This document shows positions 5,429 through 14,360 of a stretch of DNA of 21,511 bases, one piece after another (position 1 is the stretch's first letter; every line of letters begins with the position of its first letter). The notes under the pieces were generated by a model, which had not been told where the DNA came from, did not search any database, and saw only the letters and a list, made by a program, of their open reading frames with translations. The translations under genes and the position numbers were made by a program. Source of the stretch: a virus; IMG/VR virus record IMGVR_UViG_3300045743_000096, positions 1 to 21,511 of that record; one strand, given 5' to 3'.

Positions 5429-6874
5429 ATGCCGACTCTCCCGACCCTCTCTGGCGCGGCAGCGCTTCAAGATTCATTGAAGCCGTCCGAGACGACGGCA
5501 ACGCTGCCGGGTGCAGTCGATGGTGGTACGAACCTTTCGGCTGCATTCGCCGAGACTCTGCCACAGACATCTTCCGAACGTAGCCTGCTTAGCAGTATGG
5601 AAGCTTCCGTGAGTTCTGGCATTGGCGGGGTTACTGGAGTTACTGGGCTAAAGTTCAGCGATGCCGCGCGCGGCGCTCAAGATGCTGCATCAGCTGTTGC
5701 AGCGACGTGGACCAAGGGTATCCAGAACCTAAAGCTTGGTGATGTGTCATCGAAGCTTACAGAGGGCGCGTACTCATTGGTCGGCAAGTTCTCAGCAAGT
5801 GCTGGCCCGTTCGGCAAACTTGCTGTTGGCGCTGCATCATTCGCTGGTCTTAGCAGCCCGAAGGAGATCGGAAAGACAGGAGCTGGTGCCTTGACTGCTG
5901 GGCAGAAGGGCGCTGCGGCTGCTAGCAATTTAGGTCAGGTTTCTGCGGCCCAAGCAAATGCAGCTCAGCAAGCAAATGAAGAGGATAAGACGTACCTCGT
6001 CACGCTGACGGACGACGAAGGGTTCTCAGTCGTGTTTCAGATCCTTCCTGAAATCGTTGAGAATCGGAGCATTAGGTATCAGGCAGTTCAACCACCACAA
6101 TTCCCAGGTGCTTTTCAAAAGTACGAGGGCACGGACAGTGTTCAGTGGTCGGTGAATGCAGTTCTCGTGTGCCGAACAACCAAAGAAGCAACAGTGAACT
6201 TGATGTACTTGAACCGCTTGCGTGGTTGGACGATGCCGTTCTTCGGCGAGGCCATGGCAAAATCACCTCTCACTATCCTCAATGACAAGGTTGGTGCACC
6301 GCCGCCGGTCTTGAGATTCCACGGGCTACGAACGAACGTCATCGGCCCTGTACCGGTTGTGATTACATCGTTGAACTGGAGCTGGCCGCGTGACGTCGAT
6401 TACATCCCAGCCCAAAAGCTTGATTCAAGTTCCTATGCAGACGATTACGGTAATCCAAGAATGGTTGGTGACGCCACCGTCCCATTCCCAGCGGTGATCT
6501 CGATTTCAATTCAGTTGGTTGAAAGCTTCAGTATTGCCGAATTCAATGGGTTCGATCTTGAAGCATATCGAGTGGGTGATTTCGAGAACGCATATAAGTC
6601 GAAGCCGCAGAGCGCCGATGTTGATCAACAACCTACTGGTGAGGAGGCGCAGAAGCAGATGAGCTCTGGGCCAGCAGCACTTCAATCGGTTGGACCATTA
6701 GCTTCGGTCTCGGCATTCCCGGCACTTCCAAAGCTGCCGCCGCTGCCAAATATGATCTCTGAAGCGAAGAAGTCGAATCGACCGTTCCTCGGACGTGTCA
6801 GCCAAATGTTCAAAGACAAAAAGGGCTGGGATGGTCCAGAGCCTGGTCACAAAGACACCCTTACAGGATTCTGA
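5429..6874 (+). CDS. Baseplate tail-tube cap/initiator protein (T4 gp48/gp54-like)
   Basis: 481-aa structural protein. Residues 1-190 are low-complexity, rich in Ala, Gly and Ser. From about 190 to 390 there is a beta-rich domain: YLVTLTDDEGFSVVFQILPE, then SIRYQAVQPPQFPG, then RLRGWTMPFFG. This pattern belongs to myovirus proteins that join the baseplate hub to the tail tube; the assignment is from memory of these proteins. The C-terminal 90 residues are Pro- and Lys-rich. T4 uses two such proteins (gp48 and gp54), and only one is present here, 1.3-1.5 times longer. The start follows the previous stop directly with a poor ribosome site, so coupling is likely. Codon choice looks slightly less GC-biased than in the wedge genes, by eye only. 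Confidence 0.65.
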   Translation: MPTLPTLSGAAALQDSLKPSETTATLPGAVDGGTNLSAAFAETLPQTSSERSLLSSMEASVSSGIGGVTGVTGLKFSDAARGAQDAASAVAATWTKGIQNLKLGDVSSKLTEGAYSLVGKFSASAGPFGKLAVGAASFAGLSSPKEIGKTGAGALTAGQKGAAAASNLGQVSAAQANAAQQANEEDKTYLVTLTDDEGFSVVFQILPEIVENRSIRYQAVQPPQFPGAFQKYEGTDSVQWSVNAVLVCRTTKEATVNLMYLNRLRGWTMPFFGEAMAKSPLTILNDKVGAPPPVLRFHGLRTNVIGPVPVVITSLNWSWPRDVDYIPAQKLDSSSYADDYGNPRMVGDATVPFPAVISISIQLVESFSIAEFNGFDLEAYRVGDFENAYKSKPQSADVDQQPTGEEAQKQMSSGPAALQSVGPLASVSAFPALPKLPPLPNMISEAKKSNRPFLGRVSQMFKDKKGWDGPEPGHKDTLTGF

Positions 6875-6876
6875 TT

Positions 6877-7248
6877 ATGGCTGAGAAGAATAGTGTGCTC
6901 ATCAAGAACTCACGGTACGTGAGTGGTGGTGAAACTGAAGTTGGTCTGAACACAATCGAGCACTGGGAGCGCGCCGTGTTCCCAGTGAACAGCGACGACA
7001 TCTCGTACGTCGTCGAGAAGAAGTTCGTTGGGCGGCTTGATCTTATCACCGCGCTTCTCTTGGTTGAGCCACGGTACTGGTGGGTTGTTGCTCAGTACAA
7101 CAACATTCTTGATCCGTACGGCGAGATCGTCGAAGGACGAATTTTGTATATCCCAACACTCGATCGTGTGAAGACACTTCTGGCCGGCAAGACCGGCGGA
7201 GTTCAGTCGACACGCGAAGTCCCGCTCGCAATTCTCCCGGTGGTCTGA
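6877..7248 (+). CDS. 53: Baseplate wedge protein (T4 gp53-like)
   Basis: 123-aa wedge subunit that ties baseplate wedges to the central hub in T4. The diagnostic stretch runs from about residue 48 to 92: FVGRLDLITALLLVEPRYWW, then VVAQYNNILDPYGEIVEG, then ILYIPT. It corresponds to the LysM-like core of gp53, where a short helix and PxxWW lead to NN-x-x-DPY and a closing strand. T4 gp53 has 196 aa, so this version keeps little beyond the core. ATG at 6877 has AGGA 9 bases upstream, 2 bases after the preceding stop. Its own stop shares one base with the next start (TGATG). Confidence 0.8.
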   Translation: MAEKNSVLIKNSRYVSGGETEVGLNTIEHWERAVFPVNSDDISYVVEKKFVGRLDLITALLLVEPRYWWVVAQYNNILDPYGEIVEGRILYIPTLDRVKTLLAGKTGGVQSTREVPLAILPVV

Positions 7249-9248
7249 TGGAAATCCCAAAGAACGCTCTTGGACGTATTGAGAACGTCCTTGACAACTT
7301 CAGGTCGTACTCAACTCAGTTCACGTTGTTCGTGTGCCGTACAACTGAGAAGGCGCGGCTGTTCGCTGCCCTTGAGGGTCCGGAGTTCTTGAGCGCCGTG
7401 AATGATGTGAAGAAGCTCGGTGACCCAGTGAAGTTCGGGGCATCTACAGACGATGTGTACTTGGCAATCGATACTCGTCGGTTCAGTCAGTTCTCCGTTG
7501 AGTCACTTCGGTACGACGTGTACTTGAACGGGTTGCAAAAGGGTGCAAGCACTTCGAACCTTGCCGCTGATCTTCAGATGGTTGTGCTTGACGCAGTTGG
7601 GATCTCATTCGCCGAGTTCTTGCAGTTCATCATGGACAAGAAGCTTGAGTCGAGTTACGATGGCATGATCTTCATGCTGCGCACGATGTTCGTTGGGCAC
7701 AATGCTGACGGGACAACTGAGACTGTGCACACTGAAACTATTCCGATGCACTTGAATCGGATCGAGATCAATCTGGACTTCGCGAAGGGTGCGTACACAA
7801 TGGAGTTCATGCCGAACATGAACTTCGATGTGAAGAAGTACCATCGATTCCTGTCGATCGGGAACGAGACTGGGGCTGTACCGAGAGCTAACGATCAGCT
7901 TGGCGGGATCATCAGCGGTCTTGAAGAACGGCTGAACACAGCATCGAAGAAGCATTATGACTTCGTTCAAAAAACCCTTAAGGACATTGGTAGAACTAAA
8001 GCCGGTGATAAGCCGAAGGGTCGTCTGGTGAAATACCAGATCACTCTTCCAGACAAGTGGGCTAACTTCAAGTCGGCTGGCAAGAATGTAACGGCGGCAA
8101 ATGAACCAAAGAACCGCCCAGCTGATCCGAAGGCGCCGATTGACATCACAACGGCAGGCGGTGAGACGAACTTGAACCTGAAGCCAGGTATGTCGATCAC
8201 CGCGGCTATTGATGAGATCTTCAAAACAGTTCCAGAGATTGCTGAACTTGGGAACTTCAAGCAGACTGATCCATCCAAAGACGGATCAGTTACGTTCTAC
8301 AAGCAGATTGTCGGTCTCACAAGTAACGACGAAGAGGTGTGCGTTCACGTTGATGTGATTGACTATACGATCCCGAATGCATTCCGGCGTAAGCGGAGTC
8401 AGAAGGACATCGATGCCGGCAGCATTAGCCAGAAGACACATCACACAATCAAAGACGATAACGGGAACGAATTCACCCTTCCAAATGACTACGCCGAATA
8501 CGACTACATCTTCACTGGACGGAACAAGGACATTCTGAGTCTTGAGCTCAAGGTTCAGGAGTTCCAGATGTTGTTGGCTTCGAACCTGAAGATCGGACCA
8601 GCCGATCTGCTTTCCGCCACATCGGACGGGGTGCCGCCTGATCCAGAGGTTGCTCGTCAGATCGAAGAGATTCTGAACGCTCGCCCGAATGACCCGATCT
8701 TCCTTCCGTTACTCTCAAAGGAACAGGAAAAAGGGTTCACAGACCTCACACGACTCGGTGCTGAGAAGCAAGATGAGGCGAAGCGGAAGCGACAGAACTA
8801 CACGCGGAACCTCTCGATGTTCTACTCTGGATCGCCTGTCGTTACAACGATGAGCATCAGAGGGAACCCAGCAATCATGCACAAGTTCAACATCAGCCAG
8901 ATCGCAACACATACATCGACACCTGCTAATAGTGGGAAGCGTCGAGTTGAACTCGAGAATGAGATCCTTTCCAAGAACTCTAACACTGGGCGTGATGCTT
9001 CGAACCGCCTCACGATCACTGGGTTCTCGAACGACACGTACGCAAAGAGTCCTGTGTTCGTGAAGGTGAACATCTACGGTCCACCGAACAATGAAGAGTG
9101 GTCGAACAAGAAGTCAGTGTTGTCCGACGTGTACTACGTCGTGTTCAAGCTCTCGAACGTATTCCAGAACGGTGCGTTCACACAAGAGCTTGAGCTGTAC
9201 TCGCACAACGTGTTCGGGCCGGCTGAGCTTGGAAAGGCTACTAAGTGA
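7248..9248 (+). CDS. Baseplate hub protein (role of T4 gp27)
   Basis: 666-aa protein between the gp53- and gp5-like genes, the position of the trimeric hub that carries the spike. The N-terminal 225 residues end in a typical hub strand set (LNRIEINLDFAKGAYTMEF, then MPNMNF). A middle part starting MSITAAIDEIF leads to a YKQIVGL strand, VHVDVIDYTIPN and YDYIFTGRNKDILSLELK, a pattern seen in long hub proteins of large phages. The C-terminal part has VFVKVNIYGP and FTQELELYSHNVFG. T4 gp27 has 391 aa, so about 275 residues are extra, mostly between the two halves. It overlaps the gp53 stop by one base and the gp5 start by four. The role follows from position plus these patterns; direct homology to gp27 is not proven. 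Confidence 0.7.
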   Translation: MEIPKNALGRIENVLDNFRSYSTQFTLFVCRTTEKARLFAALEGPEFLSAVNDVKKLGDPVKFGASTDDVYLAIDTRRFSQFSVESLRYDVYLNGLQKGASTSNLAADLQMVVLDAVGISFAEFLQFIMDKKLESSYDGMIFMLRTMFVGHNADGTTETVHTETIPMHLNRIEINLDFAKGAYTMEFMPNMNFDVKKYHRFLSIGNETGAVPRANDQLGGIISGLEERLNTASKKHYDFVQKTLKDIGRTKAGDKPKGRLVKYQITLPDKWANFKSAGKNVTAANEPKNRPADPKAPIDITTAGGETNLNLKPGMSITAAIDEIFKTVPEIAELGNFKQTDPSKDGSVTFYKQIVGLTSNDEEVCVHVDVIDYTIPNAFRRKRSQKDIDAGSISQKTHHTIKDDNGNEFTLPNDYAEYDYIFTGRNKDILSLELKVQEFQMLLASNLKIGPADLLSATSDGVPPDPEVARQIEEILNARPNDPIFLPLLSKEQEKGFTDLTRLGAEKQDEAKRKRQNYTRNLSMFYSGSPVVTTMSIRGNPAIMHKFNISQIATHTSTPANSGKRRVELENEILSKNSNTGRDASNRLTITGFSNDTYAKSPVFVKVNIYGPPNNEEWSNKKSVLSDVYYVVFKLSNVFQNGAFTQELELYSHNVFGPAELGKATK

Positions 9249-10354
9249 ACGAAACTATTCTGGTTGAAGGCGTCGTGTTCGACACATCTGATCCACACGA
9301 GATGGGTCGTCTCCGAATCTGGTGTCCGTCAATCGACGGCGAGATCGATTCATCAAAGGTTCTTCCTTGGGCACAGTACGTGTCGCCGCTTGCTGGTGCT
9401 GCTTACGGGTACCCAGCTGGTGGATCAGGTACGAAATCGGTTGGTCCGGTTGCTTACGGGTTCTGGGCGCTGCCAAAGATCGGCGCGAAGGTTCTCGTCG
9501 CGATTCTGTATGGTGACTACAATCAGCGAGTGTACCTCGGATCGTTCTTCGACGACTTCGGGAACCGATCGCTGCCGACTGGGCGGAACAATCCAGACGG
9601 CACGCTGACCTCTGACTCCGGTGACATCATTGAACCGGCGAACTCGCTGTTGAAGGCTCAGTTCGCAGGTGATCTTACGAACTCGATCTCGAAGACTCGC
9701 GGCGCATACGAACGTCAGGTCGGGCAACCAGCAGACACGAAGACACCAGACGAAGGGTACGGCACTCGCGGCGTCTCTGAAGGGATGAAGGACATCGGCA
9801 CGCTCGATCCGCAGACGTACTGCATCACGACGCCCGGTCGGCACGCGATCATCATGCAAGACGAGCCAAAGTTCGCTCGCGTTCGTGTGAAGACTGCCGA
9901 AGGTCACCAAGTCATCCTCGATGATGCGAATGAACGGATCTACGTTTCGACCGCTGGTGGGAAGACGTGGTTCGAGATGGACAAGGACGGGCACGTTCAC
10001 GTGTACGGTGCCGAGTCGATCAGCATGTCAACTGGCGGTGACTTCAACATCTCAGCGATCGGGAACATCAACCTGAGCGCTGGGAAGAATGTGAACATCG
10101 CTGCGGCTGGTGCCGGCCTGTTCACTGCTTGCGAAAAGCTATCACTCACTGGCAATGGTGTCGACATCACCTCTGGTGATACAATGAACATCCTCGCCAG
10201 CGGCTGGATTCATCAGACTGGATCAGAGATCCACTTGAACGGTCCGGGTGCTACAACTGCCGCGTGCGCTGGGAAGCCGTCGATCACACCGTCAACTGAG
10301 CCGTGGACACGACCTGCAACTACTGGCACTCGCGGCACAAACTGGAAAGCCTAA
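9245..10354 (+). CDS. 5: Baseplate spike protein (T4 gp5/VgrG-like) without a lysozyme domain
   Basis: 369-aa central spike. Residues 1-115 form the OB-fold: ILVEGVVFDTSDPHEMGRL, VLPWAQYVSP, a GFWALPKIGAKVLVAI stretch, then DYNQRVYLGSFFDD. A linker leads to a second barrel strand set, PGRHAIIMQDE and GHQVILDDANERIYV. Residues 225-330 repeat short strands (ISMSTGGDFNISAIGNINLS and following) that build the triple-stranded beta-helix needle. T4 gp5 (575 aa) has a lysozyme domain between the OB-fold and the helix. Here that gap holds only about 80 residues without catalytic residues, so cell-wall cutting must come from elsewhere. The GTG start overlaps the hub stop (GTGA) and has AAAGG 7 bases upstream. 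Confidence 0.88.
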   Translation: MNETILVEGVVFDTSDPHEMGRLRIWCPSIDGEIDSSKVLPWAQYVSPLAGAAYGYPAGGSGTKSVGPVAYGFWALPKIGAKVLVAILYGDYNQRVYLGSFFDDFGNRSLPTGRNNPDGTLTSDSGDIIEPANSLLKAQFAGDLTNSISKTRGAYERQVGQPADTKTPDEGYGTRGVSEGMKDIGTLDPQTYCITTPGRHAIIMQDEPKFARVRVKTAEGHQVILDDANERIYVSTAGGKTWFEMDKDGHVHVYGAESISMSTGGDFNISAIGNINLSAGKNVNIAAAGAGLFTACEKLSLTGNGVDITSGDTMNILASGWIHQTGSEIHLNGPGATTAACAGKPSITPSTEPWTRPATTGTRGTNWKA

Positions 10355-10355
10355 C

Positions 10356-10742
10356 ATGACATACGACCGAGCAACATACCGCGGGTTCAGCACTGCGAAG
10401 CAGCTTGAGACTCGTGGCGGAGCATTCAACACTGCTGACATCGAGACGGTGAAGCGCGATCTGCTGAATCACATCTACACTATCCCAGGCGAACGTGTGA
10501 TGGCACCGAACTTCGGCACTCGTATCCCGTTGATGCAGTTCGAACCATTGGACGAGAAGTCGATCAAGATCATCAAGGACGATCTCACGTTAGTGATGAA
10601 CTTCGACCCGCGAGTGCGCCTGATCGACATCGCTGTGCTCGCCCTACCAGATAACAACGCAATCGTCGCTCTAGTTGACCTCGAGTTCGTGAAGCTTGGC
10701 GTCACAGAAACGATGAAGCTTGAGTTCCCCGTGGGCGCATAA
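10356..10742 (+). CDS. 25: Baseplate wedge / sheath initiator (T4 gp25-like)
   Basis: 128-aa protein of the gp25/lysozyme-like baseplate family, which starts sheath assembly and contacts gp6. T4 gp25 has 132 aa. The core is DLLNHIYTIPGERVMAPNFG (36-55), then RIPLMQFEPLDEKSIKIIKD and FDPRVRLIDI, where the usual E-P-R motif reads D-P-R. The ATG at 10356 lies one base after the spike stop. A longer frame opening at 10248 only reads the end of the spike gene in another frame. The stop codon TAA at 10740-10742 is part of the late-promoter box for the next gene. Confidence 0.92.
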   Translation: MTYDRATYRGFSTAKQLETRGGAFNTADIETVKRDLLNHIYTIPGERVMAPNFGTRIPLMQFEPLDEKSIKIIKDDLTLVMNFDPRVRLIDIAVLALPDNNAIVALVDLEFVKLGVTETMKLEFPVGA

Positions 10743-10769
10743 ATATCTGACACGATCAACGGGCAGAAC
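10724..10769 (+). promoter_or_regulatory. Inverted repeat enclosing the gp6 late promoter and abutting the gp6 start
   Basis: GTTC-CCCGT (10724-10732) pairs with ACGGG-CA-GAAC (10759-10769): nine base pairs with a two-base bulge on the 3' side. The 3' arm ends directly at the gp6 ATG and includes the only G-rich stretch before it. The loop of 26 bases contains CATAAATA and the gp25 stop codon. Read-through mRNA from the upstream operon can hide the gp6 start, while late-promoter mRNA cannot form the stem. Ribosomes ending on gp25 would cover the 5' arm, which may modulate the effect. Confidence 0.6.
10738..10745 (+). promoter_or_regulatory. Late promoter box CATAAATA for gp6
   Basis: Seven of eight bases match the T4 late element, and TCTGA follows. 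The box ends 24 bases before the gp6 ATG and uses the gp25 stop codon TAA as its central bases, so coding end and promoter are fused. Confidence 0.72.
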
Positions 10770-13700
10770 ATGGCACTTCGCACCACGTACACAGCAGAAT
10801 CCTGGGACAAGATCTATCAGGCGTTCGCGGCTGTTAGCTTCGTCTCGTACGACTTCGACGCTATCAAGCAGAGCCTCGTTGACTACACCCGCACGTACTA
10901 CCCAGAGCAGTTCAACGATTACATTCAGAGCTCTGAGTTCATCGCGATGCTCGAGATGTTCGCGTACATCGCCGAGCAGCTCGCGTACCGTGTTGACATG
11001 GTTGCTCACGAGAACTTCATCACGACTGCTCAACGGAAGCAATCGATCCTTCGTCTGGCGAAGCTGATTTCGTACAAGGCGACACGGAACATCCCGGTCC
11101 GTGGCCTCGTGAAGTTGAACACAATCTCGACCACTGAGCGTATCCTGGACTCGCGCGGTGTGAACCTTTCTGGGATCACAATCACGTGGAACGATGCGAA
11201 CAACAGTAACTGGAAAGAGCAGTTCACGTTGGTGATGAACCGTGTGCTCGCTTCTCGATTCGGACAGCCGTCGAAGACCGTACAAGTCGGTGACGTGGTC
11301 ATGGACTTGTACTCGCTGAAGAACGATACAGCCTCATTCAAGAATGGTGTGTTCGGTTATACCGCGGCGACTGGTACTGAGTCGTTCCAAATGGAAGTTG
11401 TTCCAGCCGACATCGACTCAAATGGTCCGTTTGAACGCGAACCAGATCTGGCTTCATCGCTGTCATTGATTTACTCGAACGACGGGATCGGTGATGGTTC
11501 GGACTACACTGGGTTCCTGATGTTCACGAAGCAGGGCGCGCTGACTCGGATCGATTATCAGATCGACACGGCTCTCCCAGATCGCCGGCTTGACTTCGCA
11601 CCTGAGAACGTGAATCACACAGACGTCTGGGTTCAGAAGCTTGCGTCGGACGGTACGCTCGCCGAGCGTTGGAAGCAGGTCGATACCGTTTCTGAACAGA
11701 ACCTCGTGTTCAATGATGTTCGTACGTCCAGAAAGAAGTTCGAGGTCGATACGCGGGAGAACGATCAGATCACTGTAGTGTTCGGTGACGGCGACTTCAG
11801 CGACGCGCCAGTTGGCACGTTCCGTTTCTGGATGCGTCAGTCGGCGAACCGATCACTTGTGATTCAGAAGAACCGAATCGTGAATCAGGCGATGCCTTTT
11901 GGGTACACGAGCGCTATTGGGAATGCCGAGACGTGCACGATGTCATTCAGTCTGACGAGCACGCTTCAAAACGGTTCGGCTACCGAATCGATTGAACACA
12001 TTCGCCGTTCGGCACCTAGCACGTACTACGCTCAGAACCGAATGGTGAACGGGCAGGACTGCAACACGTACTTGCTGAAGGACCCGACGATCCTTCGACT
12101 GAAGACGATCAATCGGACGTTCGCCGGTCAACCGAAGTACATCGACTGGAATGATGCGTCTGGCCAATACGAGAACGTGAAGCTCTTTGGCGATGACCTC
12201 GTGATGAAGTACCAGATCGGCCTGAACACCCTCACGACCTCGGTGTCTGGCAAGAGCCTGATCGACGAAGTGATTGAGCCGCTGTTGAAGACTTCAGGTG
12301 TTGTGAATACTCTGCTTCACGTGTCAGCCGATGACTCAGATACTCGCGGCGTCGTCTCGGCCCCGCGCCGTAAGTTCATTGAGGACAATCGCGGTGATCG
12401 GTACTTTGACAAGATCGGCGATCCTGTTTCGGTGCTTGGTGCCGGTGACGGTTCGTTGAAAGAGAAGACGGCGATGCAAGGCCTGATCGACCGGCACTGG
12501 TACGGTGAGCCGTTGTCCCGTGTGCTCGATGCTTCTGGTACATTGCTTGGTGTGATCCCAGACCCAGGCAAGTTCCCAGAAGATGACTCCAGAATTTATG
12601 ATTCGACGCTTCCACGGACGATCGATGGTGCGAACAAGTACCCACCAGGTGACATCGGCTCTGGCATTCAGCCAGTCGCCGAACAGAACTACTTCGGCCT
12701 TCGTTACAACCGATTGATGCGCGGGGTCGGGAATGGCACGATCACGCCGGTGAACGGCACTTGGATCTCGAACGGGTACTGGCTTGCTGGTGAAGTATTC
12801 ACAATCGAAGTTCAGGCTGATGGTCTGACAATTGCCGTTCGGTCGAATCTTCGAGGCTCATTCCCAACTGGGACCGTGAACGATCTGTATTCGATTCAAC
12901 CGTCTGGGTTCAGCGAAGCTGTTCCGATGTTCACGCTGAATCAAACCACAACCTCTGGTGCTGTGCTACTCGCTGCCGGTGATGCGTTCATCCTCGACAC
13001 ACACGCGTCGACTGGGCTCAGTGATCCAATTCCATCTGGGGCTCTTGTCCGTCGAGTTCTTGGGGCATCGAACGGGAGCATTGGTCCAGTGAACTTGAAC
13101 GGCTGGTGGGAGATCATGGATGCGGCGTCGATGCCGGACTATGCCGCAAGCATGCAGCCGTCGCAAACGTTCACGATGTCTGAGACAACGGCTCCGAACT
13201 TGAAGCAACACTCGTGGACGATCTTCGTTCGCAAGATCCGTCAAACCGTAGGTGGCATTGTGATCGGGTACGAAGTTCACTACCGTGATCTGAAACTGAC
13301 TGTTCAATCACCGACTACAAAGTTCTGGTACAACGAAGTTGATCAGCTCCTCGACGGGAACACAAAGAAGCGTGTGTTCGACAACATCAAGATCCTTGGG
13401 TCGAACGTCGCGTCTAAGCAGACTCAAGCCATCAAGAAGAATCAGACGTACGACGTCGTCGGTGCTGTTCGGAACTCTGATGGCATTATCGACTTCAGCC
13501 AGCTCGAGATTGTTCCAACTGACCTGCTTCAAGAGGACTCGTCTGGCGACCTGATCCCAGATCGACTGCTTCAGTTCGAGACTTTTGCTGTTGATAGCTA
13601 CGAGTACTTCCTCGTCGGTGGCGGGGCGGCTGTGTCGACAGCCGCTGGCGAAGCGGCAACCTGGGCGCCTGGCGCAACGATCGATAACTCATTGACGTAC

Positions 13701-14360
13701 GGTCGGAACCTCCGGATGCCGACGTTGGCTGGCACGAGTAACACTGGTCTCGACTTCATGTGGCAGCACTTCTCGCCATTCACGAACATCATCGACCCAT
13801 CAGTCACGAACATTCACGATGCGTACGTGATGACACGCGGGTACTACGACAACGTAATCAGCTACGTGCGCGGCACAACAACTTCGGCACCGACACCAAT
13901 GACGCCGCTCGAGCTGCGGAACACGTACGGGTACCTGCTCGAGAACAAGATGCTCTCGGACACATTCGTGTTGCACTCTGGGAAGCTTCGTCTGCTATTC
14001 GGCGGTCTGGCTGAACCACAGCTCCGTGCGAAGTTCAAGGTCGTTCGTTCACAGAGCGCAACGCTCACGAACGAACGAATCAAGGAAGAGATTCTGAACG
14101 TTGTGAACACGTTCTTCGACATCGATGGCTGGGACTTCGGTGACACGTTCTATGCGACTGAGTTGATCGCCCTGATCCATCAGCGCCTCCCGGCAGATGT
14201 GGCCTCTGTCGTTCTGGTCCCAGTGTACTCGACGAACTCGTTCGGTTCGATGTTCACAGTGGAGTCAGGCGTCGACGAGATCCTTCAATCAGCAACCGAG
14301 CTCGGTGACATCGAAGTCGTTGAGGCTCTTACCCCAACCGTGATTCGACAGGTGAAATAA
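10770..14360 (+). CDS. 6: Baseplate wedge protein (T4 gp6-like), enlarged
   Basis: 1196-aa core wedge protein that forms the inner iris of the baseplate with gp53 and gp7. The N-terminus is typical: YYPEQFNDYIQSSEFIAMLE, then AYIAEQLAYRVD, HENFITTAQRKQSILRLAKL and ISYKATRN (about 40-110). The C-terminus ends FGSMFTVESGVDEILQSA, then DIEVVEALTP, also as in gp6. T4 gp6 has 660 aa, so about 500 residues are extra. Much of this is a beta-rich, Gly/Asn/Thr-rich stretch at about 580-900, including the GNGTITPVNGTW and SNGSIGPVNLNGWW repeats. The ribosome site is weak (GGG 6 bases before the ATG) and lies inside the 3' arm of an inverted repeat. The stop shares one base with orf250. Confidence 0.9.
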   Translation: MALRTTYTAESWDKIYQAFAAVSFVSYDFDAIKQSLVDYTRTYYPEQFNDYIQSSEFIAMLEMFAYIAEQLAYRVDMVAHENFITTAQRKQSILRLAKLISYKATRNIPVRGLVKLNTISTTERILDSRGVNLSGITITWNDANNSNWKEQFTLVMNRVLASRFGQPSKTVQVGDVVMDLYSLKNDTASFKNGVFGYTAATGTESFQMEVVPADIDSNGPFEREPDLASSLSLIYSNDGIGDGSDYTGFLMFTKQGALTRIDYQIDTALPDRRLDFAPENVNHTDVWVQKLASDGTLAERWKQVDTVSEQNLVFNDVRTSRKKFEVDTRENDQITVVFGDGDFSDAPVGTFRFWMRQSANRSLVIQKNRIVNQAMPFGYTSAIGNAETCTMSFSLTSTLQNGSATESIEHIRRSAPSTYYAQNRMVNGQDCNTYLLKDPTILRLKTINRTFAGQPKYIDWNDASGQYENVKLFGDDLVMKYQIGLNTLTTSVSGKSLIDEVIEPLLKTSGVVNTLLHVSADDSDTRGVVSAPRRKFIEDNRGDRYFDKIGDPVSVLGAGDGSLKEKTAMQGLIDRHWYGEPLSRVLDASGTLLGVIPDPGKFPEDDSRIYDSTLPRTIDGANKYPPGDIGSGIQPVAEQNYFGLRYNRLMRGVGNGTITPVNGTWISNGYWLAGEVFTIEVQADGLTIAVRSNLRGSFPTGTVNDLYSIQPSGFSEAVPMFTLNQTTTSGAVLLAAGDAFILDTHASTGLSDPIPSGALVRRVLGASNGSIGPVNLNGWWEIMDAASMPDYAASMQPSQTFTMSETTAPNLKQHSWTIFVRKIRQTVGGIVIGYEVHYRDLKLTVQSPTTKFWYNEVDQLLDGNTKKRVFDNIKILGSNVASKQTQAIKKNQTYDVVGAVRNSDGIIDFSQLEIVPTDLLQEDSSGDLIPDRLLQFETFAVDSYEYFLVGGGAAVSTAAGEAATWAPGATIDNSLTYGRNLRMPTLAGTSNTGLDFMWQHFSPFTNIIDPSVTNIHDAYVMTRGYYDNVISYVRGTTTSAPTPMTPLELRNTYGYLLENKMLSDTFVLHSGKLRLLFGGLAEPQLRAKFKVVRSQSATLTNERIKEEILNVVNTFFDIDGWDFGDTFYATELIALIHQRLPADVASVVLVPVYSTNSFGSMFTVESGVDEILQSATELGDIEVVEALTPTVIRQVK

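Noticed and set aside
10248-10355. N-terminal extension of the gp25-like protein
   Set aside because: It only reads the end of the spike gene in another frame; the family fold begins after the ATG at 10356 and the length then matches T4.
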